7,735 nt of DNA from Collinsella sp. GTDB taxonomy: Bacteria; Actinomycetota; Coriobacteriia; Coriobacteriales; Coriobacteriaceae. The notes under the pieces were generated by a model. That model searched no databases. It was given only the letters and a program-made list of their open reading frames with translations, and had not been told where the DNA came from. Shown piece after piece: positions 1 through 5,457 of this stretch (position 1 is its first letter; each line of letters begins with the position of its first letter). Location: NCBI GenBank assembly GCA_019419625.1, contig DXZO01000031.1, positions 4,312 through 12,046 on the forward strand. The letters run 5' to 3'. Both the position numbers and the translations under genes were made by a program.

Positions 1-352
1 GCAGCACGGCCTCGCCGTACTTGGCGGCCTCCTTGTACGCCTTGTTGGCAAAGTTGCCGGTCACGACGTAGCCGGCGCGGCCGCGGCGCATGAGGTTCAT
101 GGGGATGCCCGCAAACTGCAGCGTGGCGCCGCCCTGCAAAAACAGGACGCGGTAGTTGTCGGGGATGCTCAGCAGACGGCGCAGGGTTGCCTCGGCGTCG
201 TTGATAATCTGCTGGTACATGCTAGATCGATGGCTCATCTCGAGCACGGACATGCCGCAACCGCGGTAGTCCATCATCTCGTCGGCGATCTCGGCGAGCA
301 CGCTTGTAGGCAGCGCGGCCGGGCCAGCTGAGAAGTTGTGCACACGTGCCAT
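1..352 (-). CDS. serC: Phosphoserine aminotransferase, N-terminal part (gene runs off the left edge)
   Basis: SerC is a PLP-dependent class V aminotransferase that converts 3-phosphohydroxypyruvate and glutamate to phosphoserine and 2-oxoglutarate in cytosolic serine synthesis; the family also acts in pyridoxine synthesis in some bacteria. Only the first 117 codons are in the window. The translation begins MARVHNFSAGPAALP and continues with MSVLEMSHRS near residues 34-43 and LFLQGGATLQFAGIPMNL near residues 70-87. These are the hallmark N-terminal blocks of SerC: the NFSAGPA opening, the EMSHRS substrate-binding block and the QGGA PLP-phosphate-binding turn. The ATG at 350-352 is preceded by GAGGGGA (361-367) with an 8-nt spacer, which fixes the start. 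No frameshift is seen. The catalytic lysine would lie beyond the window edge, so integrity of the whole gene cannot be judged. The family call is near certain. Confidence 0.95.
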   Translation of the reverse strand, partial: MARVHNFSAGPAALPTSVLAEIADEMMDYRGCGMSVLEMSHRSSMYQQIINDAEATLRRLLSIPDNYRVLFLQGGATLQFAGIPMNLMRRGRAGYVVTGNFANKAYKEAAKYGEAVL

Positions 353-390
353 CTTCTAGTTCCCCTCGTAGTCGTTTGAACGTTCGGGAT

Positions 391-399
391 ACTTTAGCA
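391..399 (-). promoter_or_regulatory. Candidate extended -10 promoter for serC
   Basis: Read on the minus strand this is TGCTAAAGT, an extended -10 (TGn followed by TAAAGT, 4 of 6 to TATAAT) lying about 40 nt before the serC start. No good -35 hexamer is visible at 16-18 nt, which is tolerated for extended -10 promoters. The call is weak and rests on position and the TG motif alone. Confidence 0.3.
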
Positions 400-486
400 C
401 AGTGGAGCGTCAGGCGCGACCGAATCACAGCAAAACCCGAGTGCGCCGCTATGATTTACAGGATGGTTACATGGGGGAGGGGTGCT

Positions 487-561
487 TTACTCCTCGGGCA
501 AATCCAAATCTGCGAGCGAAGGCATGAGGTTCTCTAGGCGCTTGATTTCTTCGTCGCAAAT
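487..561 (-). pseudogene. Short coding-like stretch, possible gene remnant or tiny peptide
   Basis: On the minus strand, between the antiporter stop and serC, one frame reads 24 codons starting ICDEEIKRLENL and ending LDLPEE before a TAA at 487-489. The composition is gene-like: acidic and amphipathic, with codons such as GAC, GAG, CTC and CGC common in the neighbouring genes. The frame is closed upstream by a TAG at 565-567, and there is no ATG, GTG or TTG at its beginning, only an ATT at 559-561 preceded by AGGGG. An internal ATG at 523-525 would give just 12 residues. It may be the 3' end of a gene whose front was deleted, a small peptide with a rare start, or chance. The family is not recognised. 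Confidence 0.25.
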
Positions 562-578
562 TAGCTAACCCCTGGTCA
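554..578 (-). repeat. Copy 1 of a short intergenic motif (GGGGnAGCTAATT type)
   Basis: The minus strand reads GTGACCA followed by GGGGTTAGCTAATTTGCG immediately after the antiporter stop codon. Closely similar sequences occur at 3277-3300 and 3571-3594 on the plus strand, each also at a gene end. The shared core is GGGG, one or two pyrimidines, then AGCTAATT. Copies 1 and 3 also share the GTGACC lead-in. The role is unknown. It could be part of a lineage-specific intergenic repeat. Confidence 0.45.
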
Positions 579-2180
579 CTACGACGCCAGCGTGGCGATG
601 ACGGCTTCGTCGCCGGCGTATATTAGGGTGTTGCCATCGGGAATGATCGTTTGGCCGTCGCGCTTGAGCATCACTACAATAAACGGATGCTTGCCTTGCG
701 GCACATCGCGCAGGCGCTGACCGGCCAGGCGACCGTGGGGAGTCACGGTGACCTCGCGCAGCGTAACCTCGGCACGCTCTTCGAACGTTGGGGCGGCCAT
801 CACCAGCAGATCGCCTTTCTGGATCACGGTGTCGCCATTGGGCAGTACCGGATGCGCCCCGTCGCGCAGCACCAGGACCACGAGCATGTCCGTCGCGCTG
901 CCAATGTCCGCGAGCGAGCGTCCGGCAAACGGATGGCCAGCGCCCACCTTGAGCTTTACAAACGACATGCCGTCCTCGTCGCGGTAGTCGTTAAAGGTGC
1001 GGCGCACGTCGCCGGTCGCATCGATCATATCGAGCTTCTTCGCCACCGCCGGCAGCAGCGAGCCCTGCACCACGATGCTCGACGCGGCAATCACAAACAC
1101 CAGGTCAAATAGGTCGTGTCCGCCGGGAACGCCGGCCACCACGGCAAAGAGACTAAAGACGACCGAAGCTGCTCCGCGCAGGCCCGCCCAGCTTACGAGC
1201 GCGACCTGGCTGGGATTCGTCTTAAAGGGCGCTAGGAGCACGCCGACGGCGATGGGGCGGCTCACGAAGAGCATGAACGCCATGAGCGCCAGGCCCGGCA
1301 GCAGCATCTGCGGCAGGCGTGCGGGCGTTACGAGCAGGCCGAGCAAGAAGAAGATGGTCATCTCTGCCATCTCGGTGAGGGTGTCGAAGAAGTGCGCCAT
1401 CTCGACCTTACCGGTGATGTCGCTTGCGCCCAGCACAATGCCTGCAAGGTATACGGCCAAAAAGCCGTTGCCGCCCAGGTAGCTCGGCAGCGCGTAGGCG
1501 ACGATGGCCACGGCGAACAAGAAGATGGTCTGCGCGCCTTCGGCCGTTGCGTGTGCGCGCTCAATCAGACGGCTGGATGTCCAGCCGATGGCAAGGCCCA
1601 ACCCCACGCCCAGGATGATCTGCTTGGTCAGCAGCACGGGAATGTCGATATTGCCGCCCGCCGCGAGGGTCGCGAGCACGGCGGTGAGCATGTAGGCGAC
1701 GGGGTCGTTGGAGCCCGATTCGACCTCGAGCAGCGAGTCGGTGCCGCCCCTCAGCGAAAGGCTGTGCTCGCGCAGAACGCTAAAGACGCTGGCCGCGTCG
1801 GTGGACGCCACGACCGATCCCAGCAGCAGGCCGCCGATCCAGTCGAAGCCCAGCACAAAGTGGGCGAACACGCCGGTGATGCCTGCGGTGATGACGACGC
1901 CGAGCGTGCTCAGCAGCACCGCCGGCGCGGCGACGGGCTTGGCGCGGTCTATGTTGGTGTTAAAGCCGCCGTAGAACATGATGAACAATAGCGCCGTGCT
2001 GCAGACGGTTTCGGTGAGTGCGTAGTCGCTAAAGTCGATATGCGCCGGGCCGTTGACGCCCAACAGCATGCCGAGCGCGATAAAGATAAGCAGGGTGGGG
2101 AAGGGGAGCTTTTTGCCGACGGGTTTGATGGTCAGGCTCAAAATGATGACGAGGCCGATAAAAAGAAGGATCTGGTTCAT
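579..2180 (-). CDS. CPA-family potassium/proton antiporter with C-terminal RCK_C-like domains (CvrA/NhaP2-like)
   Basis: This 533-residue protein is an inner-membrane cation/proton exchanger, expected to trade cytoplasmic K+ or Na+ for protons in pH and ion homeostasis. Residues 1 to about 385 are strongly hydrophobic with roughly 12 membrane segments. They carry exchanger signatures: STDAASVFSVL (126-136), ESGSNDP (154-160, including the conserved Asn-Asp pair) and SWAGLRGAASVV (330-341). After a hydrophilic linker come two similar soluble modules, about 405-465 and 468-531, each with the Gly-Asp pattern of RCK_C/TrkA-C domains (NGDTVIQKGDLLVM and DGNTLIYAGDEAVI), which in this family sense ligands such as nucleotides. 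The length suits the CvrA/NhaP2 group. The ATG has CAGGAG (2193-2198) upstream at a rather long 12-nt spacing, and no better start lies nearby. It stands alone; the gene upstream is divergent. The family is secure, but ion preference cannot be told from sequence. Confidence 0.9.
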   Translation of the reverse strand: MNQILLFIGLVIILSLTIKPVGKKLPFPTLLIFIALGMLLGVNGPAHIDFSDYALTETVCSTALLFIMFYGGFNTNIDRAKPVAAPAVLLSTLGVVITAGITGVFAHFVLGFDWIGGLLLGSVVASTDAASVFSVLREHSLSLRGGTDSLLEVESGSNDPVAYMLTAVLATLAAGGNIDIPVLLTKQIILGVGLGLAIGWTSSRLIERAHATAEGAQTIFLFAVAIVAYALPSYLGGNGFLAVYLAGIVLGASDITGKVEMAHFFDTLTEMAEMTIFFLLGLLVTPARLPQMLLPGLALMAFMLFVSRPIAVGVLLAPFKTNPSQVALVSWAGLRGAASVVFSLFAVVAGVPGGHDLFDLVFVIAASSIVVQGSLLPAVAKKLDMIDATGDVRRTFNDYRDEDGMSFVKLKVGAGHPFAGRSLADIGSATDMLVVLVLRDGAHPVLPNGDTVIQKGDLLVMAAPTFEERAEVTLREVTVTPHGRLAGQRLRDVPQGKHPFIVVMLKRDGQTIIPDGNTLIYAGDEAVIATLAS

Positions 2181-2294
2181 GGATGGTGTCCGCTCCTGGG
2201 TGGTTGGCGTGGCACGGTTAGTTGTCTGCGGTTATTTGTACCCAAAGATGGTGGGTTTATGGGGTTGGATTGCGGGCGTGCGCGATATCGTCAT

Positions 2295-2309
2295 AGACGG
2301 CTGCCGTCT
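2295..2309. promoter_or_regulatory. 15-bp palindrome in the antiporter/phosphatase divergent spacer
   Basis: AGACGGC-T-GCCGTCT is a perfect 7+1+7 palindrome. It lies about 115 bp before the antiporter start and 125 bp before the phosphatase start, and a second small palindrome CGATATCG sits nearby at 2283-2290. It has the form of a dimer-binding operator. As RNA it would need a loop of at least three bases, leaving a 6-bp stem without a T-run, so it is not a good terminator. The regulator is unknown. Confidence 0.35.
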
Positions 2310-2329
2310 TTGCCTCTGCTCGGAAACCC

Positions 2330-2358
2330 TTTCCAGCTTTATTGCAACGGAGTACAAT
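2330..2358 (+). promoter_or_regulatory. Candidate sigma-70 promoter for the phosphatase gene
   Basis: TTTCCA (2330-2335) and TACAAT (2353-2358) are separated by 17 bp, matching the consensus hexamers at 4 of 6 and 5 of 6 positions. Transcription would start near 2365, about 70 nt before the ATG at 2434, and would run through the AAGTT-rich symmetric sequence at 2370-2386. The hexamers and spacing are seen in the sequence; activity is inferred. Confidence 0.5.
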
Positions 2359-2369
2359 GGGTAACGTTT

Positions 2370-2386
2370 AAGTTCAACTTGAAGTT
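2370..2386. promoter_or_regulatory. Interleaved palindrome AAGTTCAACTTGAAGTT, operator candidate
   Basis: The pentamer AAGTT, its complement AACTT, and AAGTT again are separated by single bases. This makes two overlapping 11-bp palindromes, 2370-2380 and 2376-2386. The site sits just downstream of the predicted transcription start of the phosphatase, where a bound repressor would block transcription. The A/T-rich alternating symmetry recalls MerR-type operators, but no regulator gene is in view and the -35/-10 spacing here is an ordinary 17 bp. The regulatory role is inferred. Confidence 0.35.
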
Positions 2387-2433
2387 TTAGTTGCGGTTCC
2401 GGGCTTCGGTCGCAAGGTAGGGAAAGGCGTTCC

Positions 2434-3273
2434 ATGGCGATCTATGTGACATCTGATGCTCACGGACACGTGCATGCGCTTGACGAGGCCCTGTCTAAGA
2501 TCTCGTTGACGTCCGACGACACGCTGTACGTGCTGGGCGACATGATCGATCGCGGGCCCGATCCGGTCGGCGTTATTAAGCTCGTGCGCTCGCTGCCTAA
2601 CGCCCGCGTTCTCAAGGGCAATCACGAGCAGATCATGCTCGATGCCATCATTGGCCAGGATCCGCTCGATGCCGAGACCTGGGATATCAACGGTGGCTGG
2701 ACGACGCGCGAGCAGCTCAACGACATGGAATTTGAGGCATACGAGGAGCTCGTGCGATGGATGGCCGCGCTGCCGCTCTACGCGGTGGCCGAGACCAAGG
2801 AGCGCCCGTATCTGCTGGTACATGCTGGAATCGAGATGAAGGCGGCGCGCGCGTTTTTACTTGAGCATGGCGTCGATTGTGCCGATGGCGTCGGAGCGGT
2901 GGGTGCCGATCGCGAGCTGCTGCAGCAGATGCTCGCGGTGCAGTCGTCCGATGACCTACTGTGGATTCGTCACGGCTATTGGGATGCGCCGACGGGACTG
3001 CTTTCTGCCGAGGGCGAGGGCCCGGTCGTGGTGAGCGGCCACACGCCCACGGTGTCACTTGGGCGCTATTGTGAGGTTGGCGGCCTGGCGGGGCTTGATG
3101 AGGAGTCGGGCCGCGGGCAGATTGTGCGCCTGGGTGGCGAGGATACCGCCGGCGTGCCCGATCGCATCGACATCGACTGCGCTGCCGCCACCGGCTCCGA
3201 GTTCGGTCGCGTGGGCATCCTGCGGCTCGATGATGGGGCGGAGTTCTACGCGAACATCAACCCGGGCGAATAA
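2434..3273 (+). CDS. PPP-family metallophosphoesterase (calcineurin-like, Ser/Thr phosphatase or ApaH type)
   Basis: This 279-residue soluble protein has the full metal-binding signature of the PPP family: SDAHGH (7-12, in place of the usual GDxHG), GDMIDRG (35-41), GNHE (62-65), LLVHAGI (127-133), LLWIRH (175-180) and VSGHTPT (200-206). Asp8, His10, Asp36, Asn63, His130 and His203 are the expected ligands of a dinuclear metal centre; Arg40 and His64 are the expected phosphate-contact and catalytic residues. Bacterial members dephosphorylate phosphoproteins or cleave dinucleoside polyphosphates such as Ap4A, and the sequence alone does not decide between them. No signal peptide or membrane segment is seen, so it is probably cytosolic. 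The ATG at 2434 is preceded by AAAGG with 6 nt spacing. It is monocistronic: divergent from the antiporter and convergent with the flippase-like gene. No kinase partner is visible. Confidence 0.88.
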   Translation: MAIYVTSDAHGHVHALDEALSKISLTSDDTLYVLGDMIDRGPDPVGVIKLVRSLPNARVLKGNHEQIMLDAIIGQDPLDAETWDINGGWTTREQLNDMEFEAYEELVRWMAALPLYAVAETKERPYLLVHAGIEMKAARAFLLEHGVDCADGVGAVGADRELLQQMLAVQSSDDLLWIRHGYWDAPTGLLSAEGEGPVVVSGHTPTVSLGRYCEVGGLAGLDEESGRGQIVRLGGEDTAGVPDRIDIDCAAATGSEFGRVGILRLDDGAEFYANINPGE

Positions 3274-3276
3274 CGG

Positions 3277-3300
3277 GTGCAAGGGGTAGCTAATTTGGGA
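3277..3300 (+). repeat. Copy 2 of the GGGGnAGCTAATT intergenic motif
   Basis: The sequence GGGGTAGCTAATTTGGGA (3283-3300) follows the phosphatase stop codon by a few bases and matches the motif found after the antiporter (554-578) and at the flippase-like gene end (3571-3594). It also forms the left arm of the imperfect inverted repeat at 3283-3380. Confidence 0.45.
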
Positions 3301-3380
3301 AGGGTTTTTGACTACTTTTGCCCTTCTGCCCGCTAATTGATTTCTCTGGGACGGGGATTAAATAATCATTTGGCTACCCG
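3283..3380. repeat. Block bounded by imperfect inverted repeats, in the convergent spacer
   Basis: GGGGTAGCTAA (3283-3293) and TTGGCTACCCG (3370-3380) are inverted copies matching at 9 of 11 positions, with GGGTAGC/GCTACCC perfect. The inside is A/T-rich relative to the genes and contains a weaker GAAGGG/CCCTTC pair (3299-3304 and 3321-3326). There is no ORF and no T-run placed to make an intrinsic terminator. Together with the next element it fills most of the 314-bp gene-free region 3274-3587. Confidence 0.35.
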
Positions 3381-3384
3381 CTGG

Positions 3385-3507
3385 CTAAGTGAGTAGACTT
3401 TTTTGGAAATGCCGAGCACCCAACATATTTGCCTCAATAAAACCGCAGGTCACAGACTTGTGCTCTGTCGGTGTGGTCAGGGATTCGGTAATAATCTACT
3501 CACTTAG
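3385..3507. repeat. 123-bp element with perfect 13-bp terminal inverted repeats
   Basis: CTAAGTGAGTAGA (3385-3397) and TCTACTCACTTAG (3495-3507) are exact reverse complements with 97 bp between them. The interior is non-coding and holds a small hairpin, ACAGA/TCTGT around a 7-nt loop (3452-3468). The form fits a MITE-like non-autonomous element or a structured RNA whose ends pair. No target-site duplication is evident at the two edges, and no transposase is present. It lies between the 3' ends of two convergent genes, where an insertion would do little harm. The inverted repeat is seen directly; its nature is inferred. Confidence 0.55.
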
Positions 3508-3570
3508 TTTTACGTGATGCATATTGTCTTCAACGAGGCTCCAGCCGGGGCGATTCCATCGCAAATTCCG

Positions 3571-3594
3571 GTGACCGGGGCAGCTAATTAGGCG
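3571..3594 (+). repeat. Copy 3 of the GGGGnAGCTAATT intergenic motif
   Basis: GTGACC followed by GGGGCAGCTAATTAGGCG overlaps the stop codon and last codons of the flippase-like gene, on the opposite strand to that gene. Just left of it are CCGGTGACCGG (3568-3578, palindromic around one base) and the hairpin GCGAT-TCC-ATCGC (3550-3562). Neither has a T-run suitable for a terminator. Confidence 0.4.
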
Positions 3595-5162
3595 CCGTAG
3601 GGGTTGCGGTCGCGCTCGATGCGCTGGCGGATGTGGGCGTACTCGATTATCAGCAGCACCAGGAGTAGGGCCATGATGGCTAGGTAGCTCACCACGGCGC
3701 CCATCAGACCCAGCAGCTTAATCAGGATCACCGGCAGCACCACGCTTACGGCGAAGCAGATCAGGTAGATCTTGGTGACATCGCCGGCGTGGCGCAACAC
3801 CGTGATGATGGCGTAGATAAAGTCGATTGCCGCGGTGACGCCGCCGGCGACAACCATTAGCAGTGCCAGCGTGCGGTAGCGCTCAAAGTTGAGGCCGTAC
3901 ATAAAGCTCATGATGGGGATGCCGGGGCCTGCCATAAATGCGGCGCACGCTCCGGTAATGACCACGATCAGTGCCATAACGGCAACAATAATCAAGTCAA
4001 AGCGGCGACGCTTGCGCGGATTCGCCCAAATGCTCGACAGACGTAGGAGCTGCGGTTTATAGATAAATCCAATGCTCAACAAAATAGCCTGCGCTGGAAA
4101 GAACAGTGCATTAAAGTACAGCTGGTATTTGTAGGCCAGTGTGCCTTCCATCACGAACTTGGGCATGCTCTCGATGAGGTTGAACAGGAACAGCGCACCA
4201 AAGAGCGGGGCGCACTGGATAAACAGGTGACCAGCCTCGCGCAGACTCATACGGCGTGATTTTTCGGTTTCGAGCAGGGCGAGCGGGGCGGTGACCAGCA
4301 CGAGCGAGGCAATCGCGGCGATGCCCATGGCCATGGCGGCGATGGGCATGCTGCGCGTGAGGAACAGTGCCACGCTAAAGACCGCGATGACGCCGACGGA
4401 TCGTAGCGTTTGGCTCATGCCGGCCAGGTAGAGTTTGTCGGCCTGCTGCAGGCGGCCCTCGTACACGTCGGCAATGCCGTCGATCACCTTATACAGGTAG
4501 ACGCCCAGGCCGATTGTGGCCATCTGCGCATCGTAGCCGCGGGCGCTGCTGTATACCAGGCCGCATGCCAGCGCGAGCGCTCCGCAGATCCAGCGGTTGA
4601 GCTGGTAAGAGGCAAAGGACGTCTTTTCGTCGATGTCCGAGACCTGGAAATTGCGCACGCCGTAGTTGCACGCGATCATGATGAGCGTGCCGGTGACAAA
4701 GGCGATGGAGAATTTGCCAGCCTCCTCGGCGCCCACGAGCTGTGTGGACACGATGGTGAGCAACGGAAACACCATGCCCCACACGGCGGTGCCCAGGGTA
4801 TTCCAAAGGTAGTCGCGACGGGTGGCGTGATCTTCGTACTCGGCTTCTTGCGTGGAGAAGCCGCCGCCGTAGACGGCTCCGAGCAGGCGGTTCCACCAGG
4901 CATTGACCATGCGGTGGATGGGGCCGGGCTCGCGATCGCGCTCGCGGCGACGGCGTGTGGCCTGGCTGCTGTCGGGACCGCCGGCGTTACGCTGGCTTAG
5001 CTCTTGGATTCGTGCGAGCTCCTCGGCGGTGTGCGATGCGGGGAACAGGCCGTTCTCGATGCGTCCGCCCTGCCCGTGCGCCCCGTCCGATACGGTGGGG
5101 TCGGCGACGCCATTGCGGCGGGCGATGGCGCGGCGAATGCTATCGATGGGCGTGATGCTCAA
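3588..5162 (-). CDS. Polytopic MOP-superfamily membrane protein, Wzx-like polysaccharide/lipid flippase
   Basis: The 524-residue protein has a hydrophilic, Arg-rich N-terminus (about residues 1-115, including TRRRRERDRE near 69-78) followed by roughly 12-14 hydrophobic segments from about 122 to 508 and a short basic tail. The pattern of helices, with short basic loops such as NPRKRRRF (381-388), matches polysaccharide-biosynthesis flippases, which move lipid-linked sugars across the cytoplasmic membrane. No glycosyltransferase or polymerase genes flank it, so the substrate is unknown. The start is TTG at 5160-5162, preceded by AAAGGA with a 7-nt spacer. The frame stays open to an ATG at 5451-5453, but that extension runs through repeats and promoter-like DNA and is rejected. 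A TATACT box lies just upstream. It converges with the phosphatase gene and diverges from pckA. The long N-terminal cytoplasmic region is unusual for this family and may be regulatory. Confidence 0.75.
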   Translation of the reverse strand: MSITPIDSIRRAIARRNGVADPTVSDGAHGQGGRIENGLFPASHTAEELARIQELSQRNAGGPDSSQATRRRRERDREPGPIHRMVNAWWNRLLGAVYGGGFSTQEAEYEDHATRRDYLWNTLGTAVWGMVFPLLTIVSTQLVGAEEAGKFSIAFVTGTLIMIACNYGVRNFQVSDIDEKTSFASYQLNRWICGALALACGLVYSSARGYDAQMATIGLGVYLYKVIDGIADVYEGRLQQADKLYLAGMSQTLRSVGVIAVFSVALFLTRSMPIAAMAMGIAAIASLVLVTAPLALLETEKSRRMSLREAGHLFIQCAPLFGALFLFNLIESMPKFVMEGTLAYKYQLYFNALFFPAQAILLSIGFIYKPQLLRLSSIWANPRKRRRFDLIIVAVMALIVVITGACAAFMAGPGIPIMSFMYGLNFERYRTLALLMVVAGGVTAAIDFIYAIITVLRHAGDVTKIYLICFAVSVVLPVILIKLLGLMGAVVSYLAIMALLLVLLIIEYAHIRQRIERDRNPYGA

Positions 5163-5169
5163 AGCGGAG

Positions 5170-5175
5170 TCCTTT
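5170..5175 (-). promoter_or_regulatory. Ribosome binding site that decides the TTG start of the flippase-like gene
   Basis: AAAGGA on the minus strand ends 7 nt before the TTG codon at 5160-5162. No comparable site precedes any upstream in-frame ATG outside the repeat region, so this choice shortens the longest open frame by 97 codons. Confidence 0.7.
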
Positions 5176-5190
5176 CTATTGCTGCGCTCT

Positions 5191-5196
5191 AGTATA
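5191..5196 (-). promoter_or_regulatory. -10 box candidate for the flippase-like gene
   Basis: TATACT on the minus strand matches the -10 consensus at 5 of 6 positions and lies about 30 nt before the TTG start. The hexamer 17 bp further upstream (ACACGA) is a poor -35, so the promoter may need an activator. The site also supports the TTG start, since the longer open frame would place the promoter inside the gene. Confidence 0.4.
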
Positions 5197-5223
5197 GACG
5201 CGACGGTGTTCGTTCGTGTTTTT

Positions 5224-5236
5224 GAACAGGTTGTTC
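5224..5236. promoter_or_regulatory. 13-bp palindrome GAACA-n3-TGTTC upstream of the flippase-like promoter
   Basis: On the minus strand it reads GAACAACCTGTTC, with perfect 5-bp arms around 3 bases, centred about 36 bp upstream of the TATACT box, which is the position of a class II activator or a repressor. The GAAC/GTTC half-sites resemble a LexA/SOS box of Gram-positive bacteria, but the spacing between GAAC and GTTC is 5 rather than 4, so a LexA assignment is not supported. Confidence 0.35.
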
Positions 5237-5262
5237 GATAATTTCGGTGGCGCCATTCAGTA

Positions 5263-5368
5263 GACGGCATTTGGGGACGTTCCTTATGTGCCGGCACTTT
5301 GGGAACGTCCCTAAGTGCCGGCATCCGGGGTCGCTCCTTGGTTGTTGCCTGTTCAAGAGTGTCCCTAA
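5263..5368. repeat. REP-like tandem repeat, about four units of 26-28 nt
   Basis: Successive units carry the blocks GGGGACGTTCCTTA (5273-5286), GGGAACGTCCCTAA (5301-5314), GGGGTCGCTCCTTG (5327-5340) and GAGTGTCCCTAA (5357-5368). Each is preceded by a GCCGGCA-type block: GACGGCAT, GTGCCGGCAC, GTGCCGGCAT and a degenerate TTGCC. GTGCCGGCAC (5288-5297) is itself a perfect palindrome. GGGACGTTCC (5274-5283) and GGAACGTCCC (5302-5311) are exact reverse complements, so units 1 and 2 together can fold into a long hairpin. Direct and inverted symmetry at once is typical of REP/BIME-type intergenic repeats. No REP-associated transposase is in the window. The unit pattern is seen directly; assignment to a REP family is inferred. 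Confidence 0.55.
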
Positions 5369-5402
5369 CGACTAGGCCGCTTGCGTGCGATTTTTGACCG
5401 TT

Positions 5403-5419
5403 GGGCGGGCTTGCCGCCC
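5403..5419. repeat. GC-rich hairpin in the pckA upstream region
   Basis: GGGCGG and CCGCCC form a 6-bp stem around a 5-nt loop (GCTTG). No T-run follows on either strand, so it is not an intrinsic terminator. It is the first of three symmetric elements within 71 bp upstream of pckA. Confidence 0.4.
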
Positions 5420-5424
5420 TTGCC

Positions 5425-5440
5425 GCAAAAACGTTTTTGC
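5425..5440. promoter_or_regulatory. Perfect 16-bp palindrome, operator candidate for pckA
   Basis: GCAAAAACGTTTTTGC is an exact palindrome centred on CG, the general form of operators bound by LacI-family dimers. It does not fit the classical CcpA cre consensus, since it lacks the TG and CA at the required distances from the centre. A weak -10-like TACAAC lies at 5449-5454, so a protein bound here would cover the -35 region. The palindrome is seen; regulation of pckA by carbon supply through it is inferred. Confidence 0.5.
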
Positions 5441-5457
5441 ATATCGGGTACAACGGG

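Noticed and set aside
3299..3326. Terminator of the phosphatase gene
   Set aside because: GAAGGG/CCCTTC gives only a 6-bp stem with a 16-nt loop and no T-run follows on either strand.
5224..5236. LexA/SOS box
   Set aside because: GAAC and GTTC are separated by 5 instead of 4 bases, and the neighbouring gene has no link to DNA damage.
5263..5368. CRISPR array
   Set aside because: The units are adjacent with no unique spacers, differ from one another, and contain GTGCCGGCAC palindromes; the total is only about 100 bp and no cas genes are present.
5425..5440. A CcpA cre site ahead of pckA
   Set aside because: The palindrome is centred on CG but lacks the TG and CA positions of the cre consensus; kept only as a generic LacI-family-like operator candidate.
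5163..5453. 97-codon N-terminal extension of the flippase-like gene to an upstream ATG
   Set aside because: It runs through the REP-like repeats and promoter-like sequence, has no good ribosome site, and a strong AAAGGA site sits before the internal TTG.
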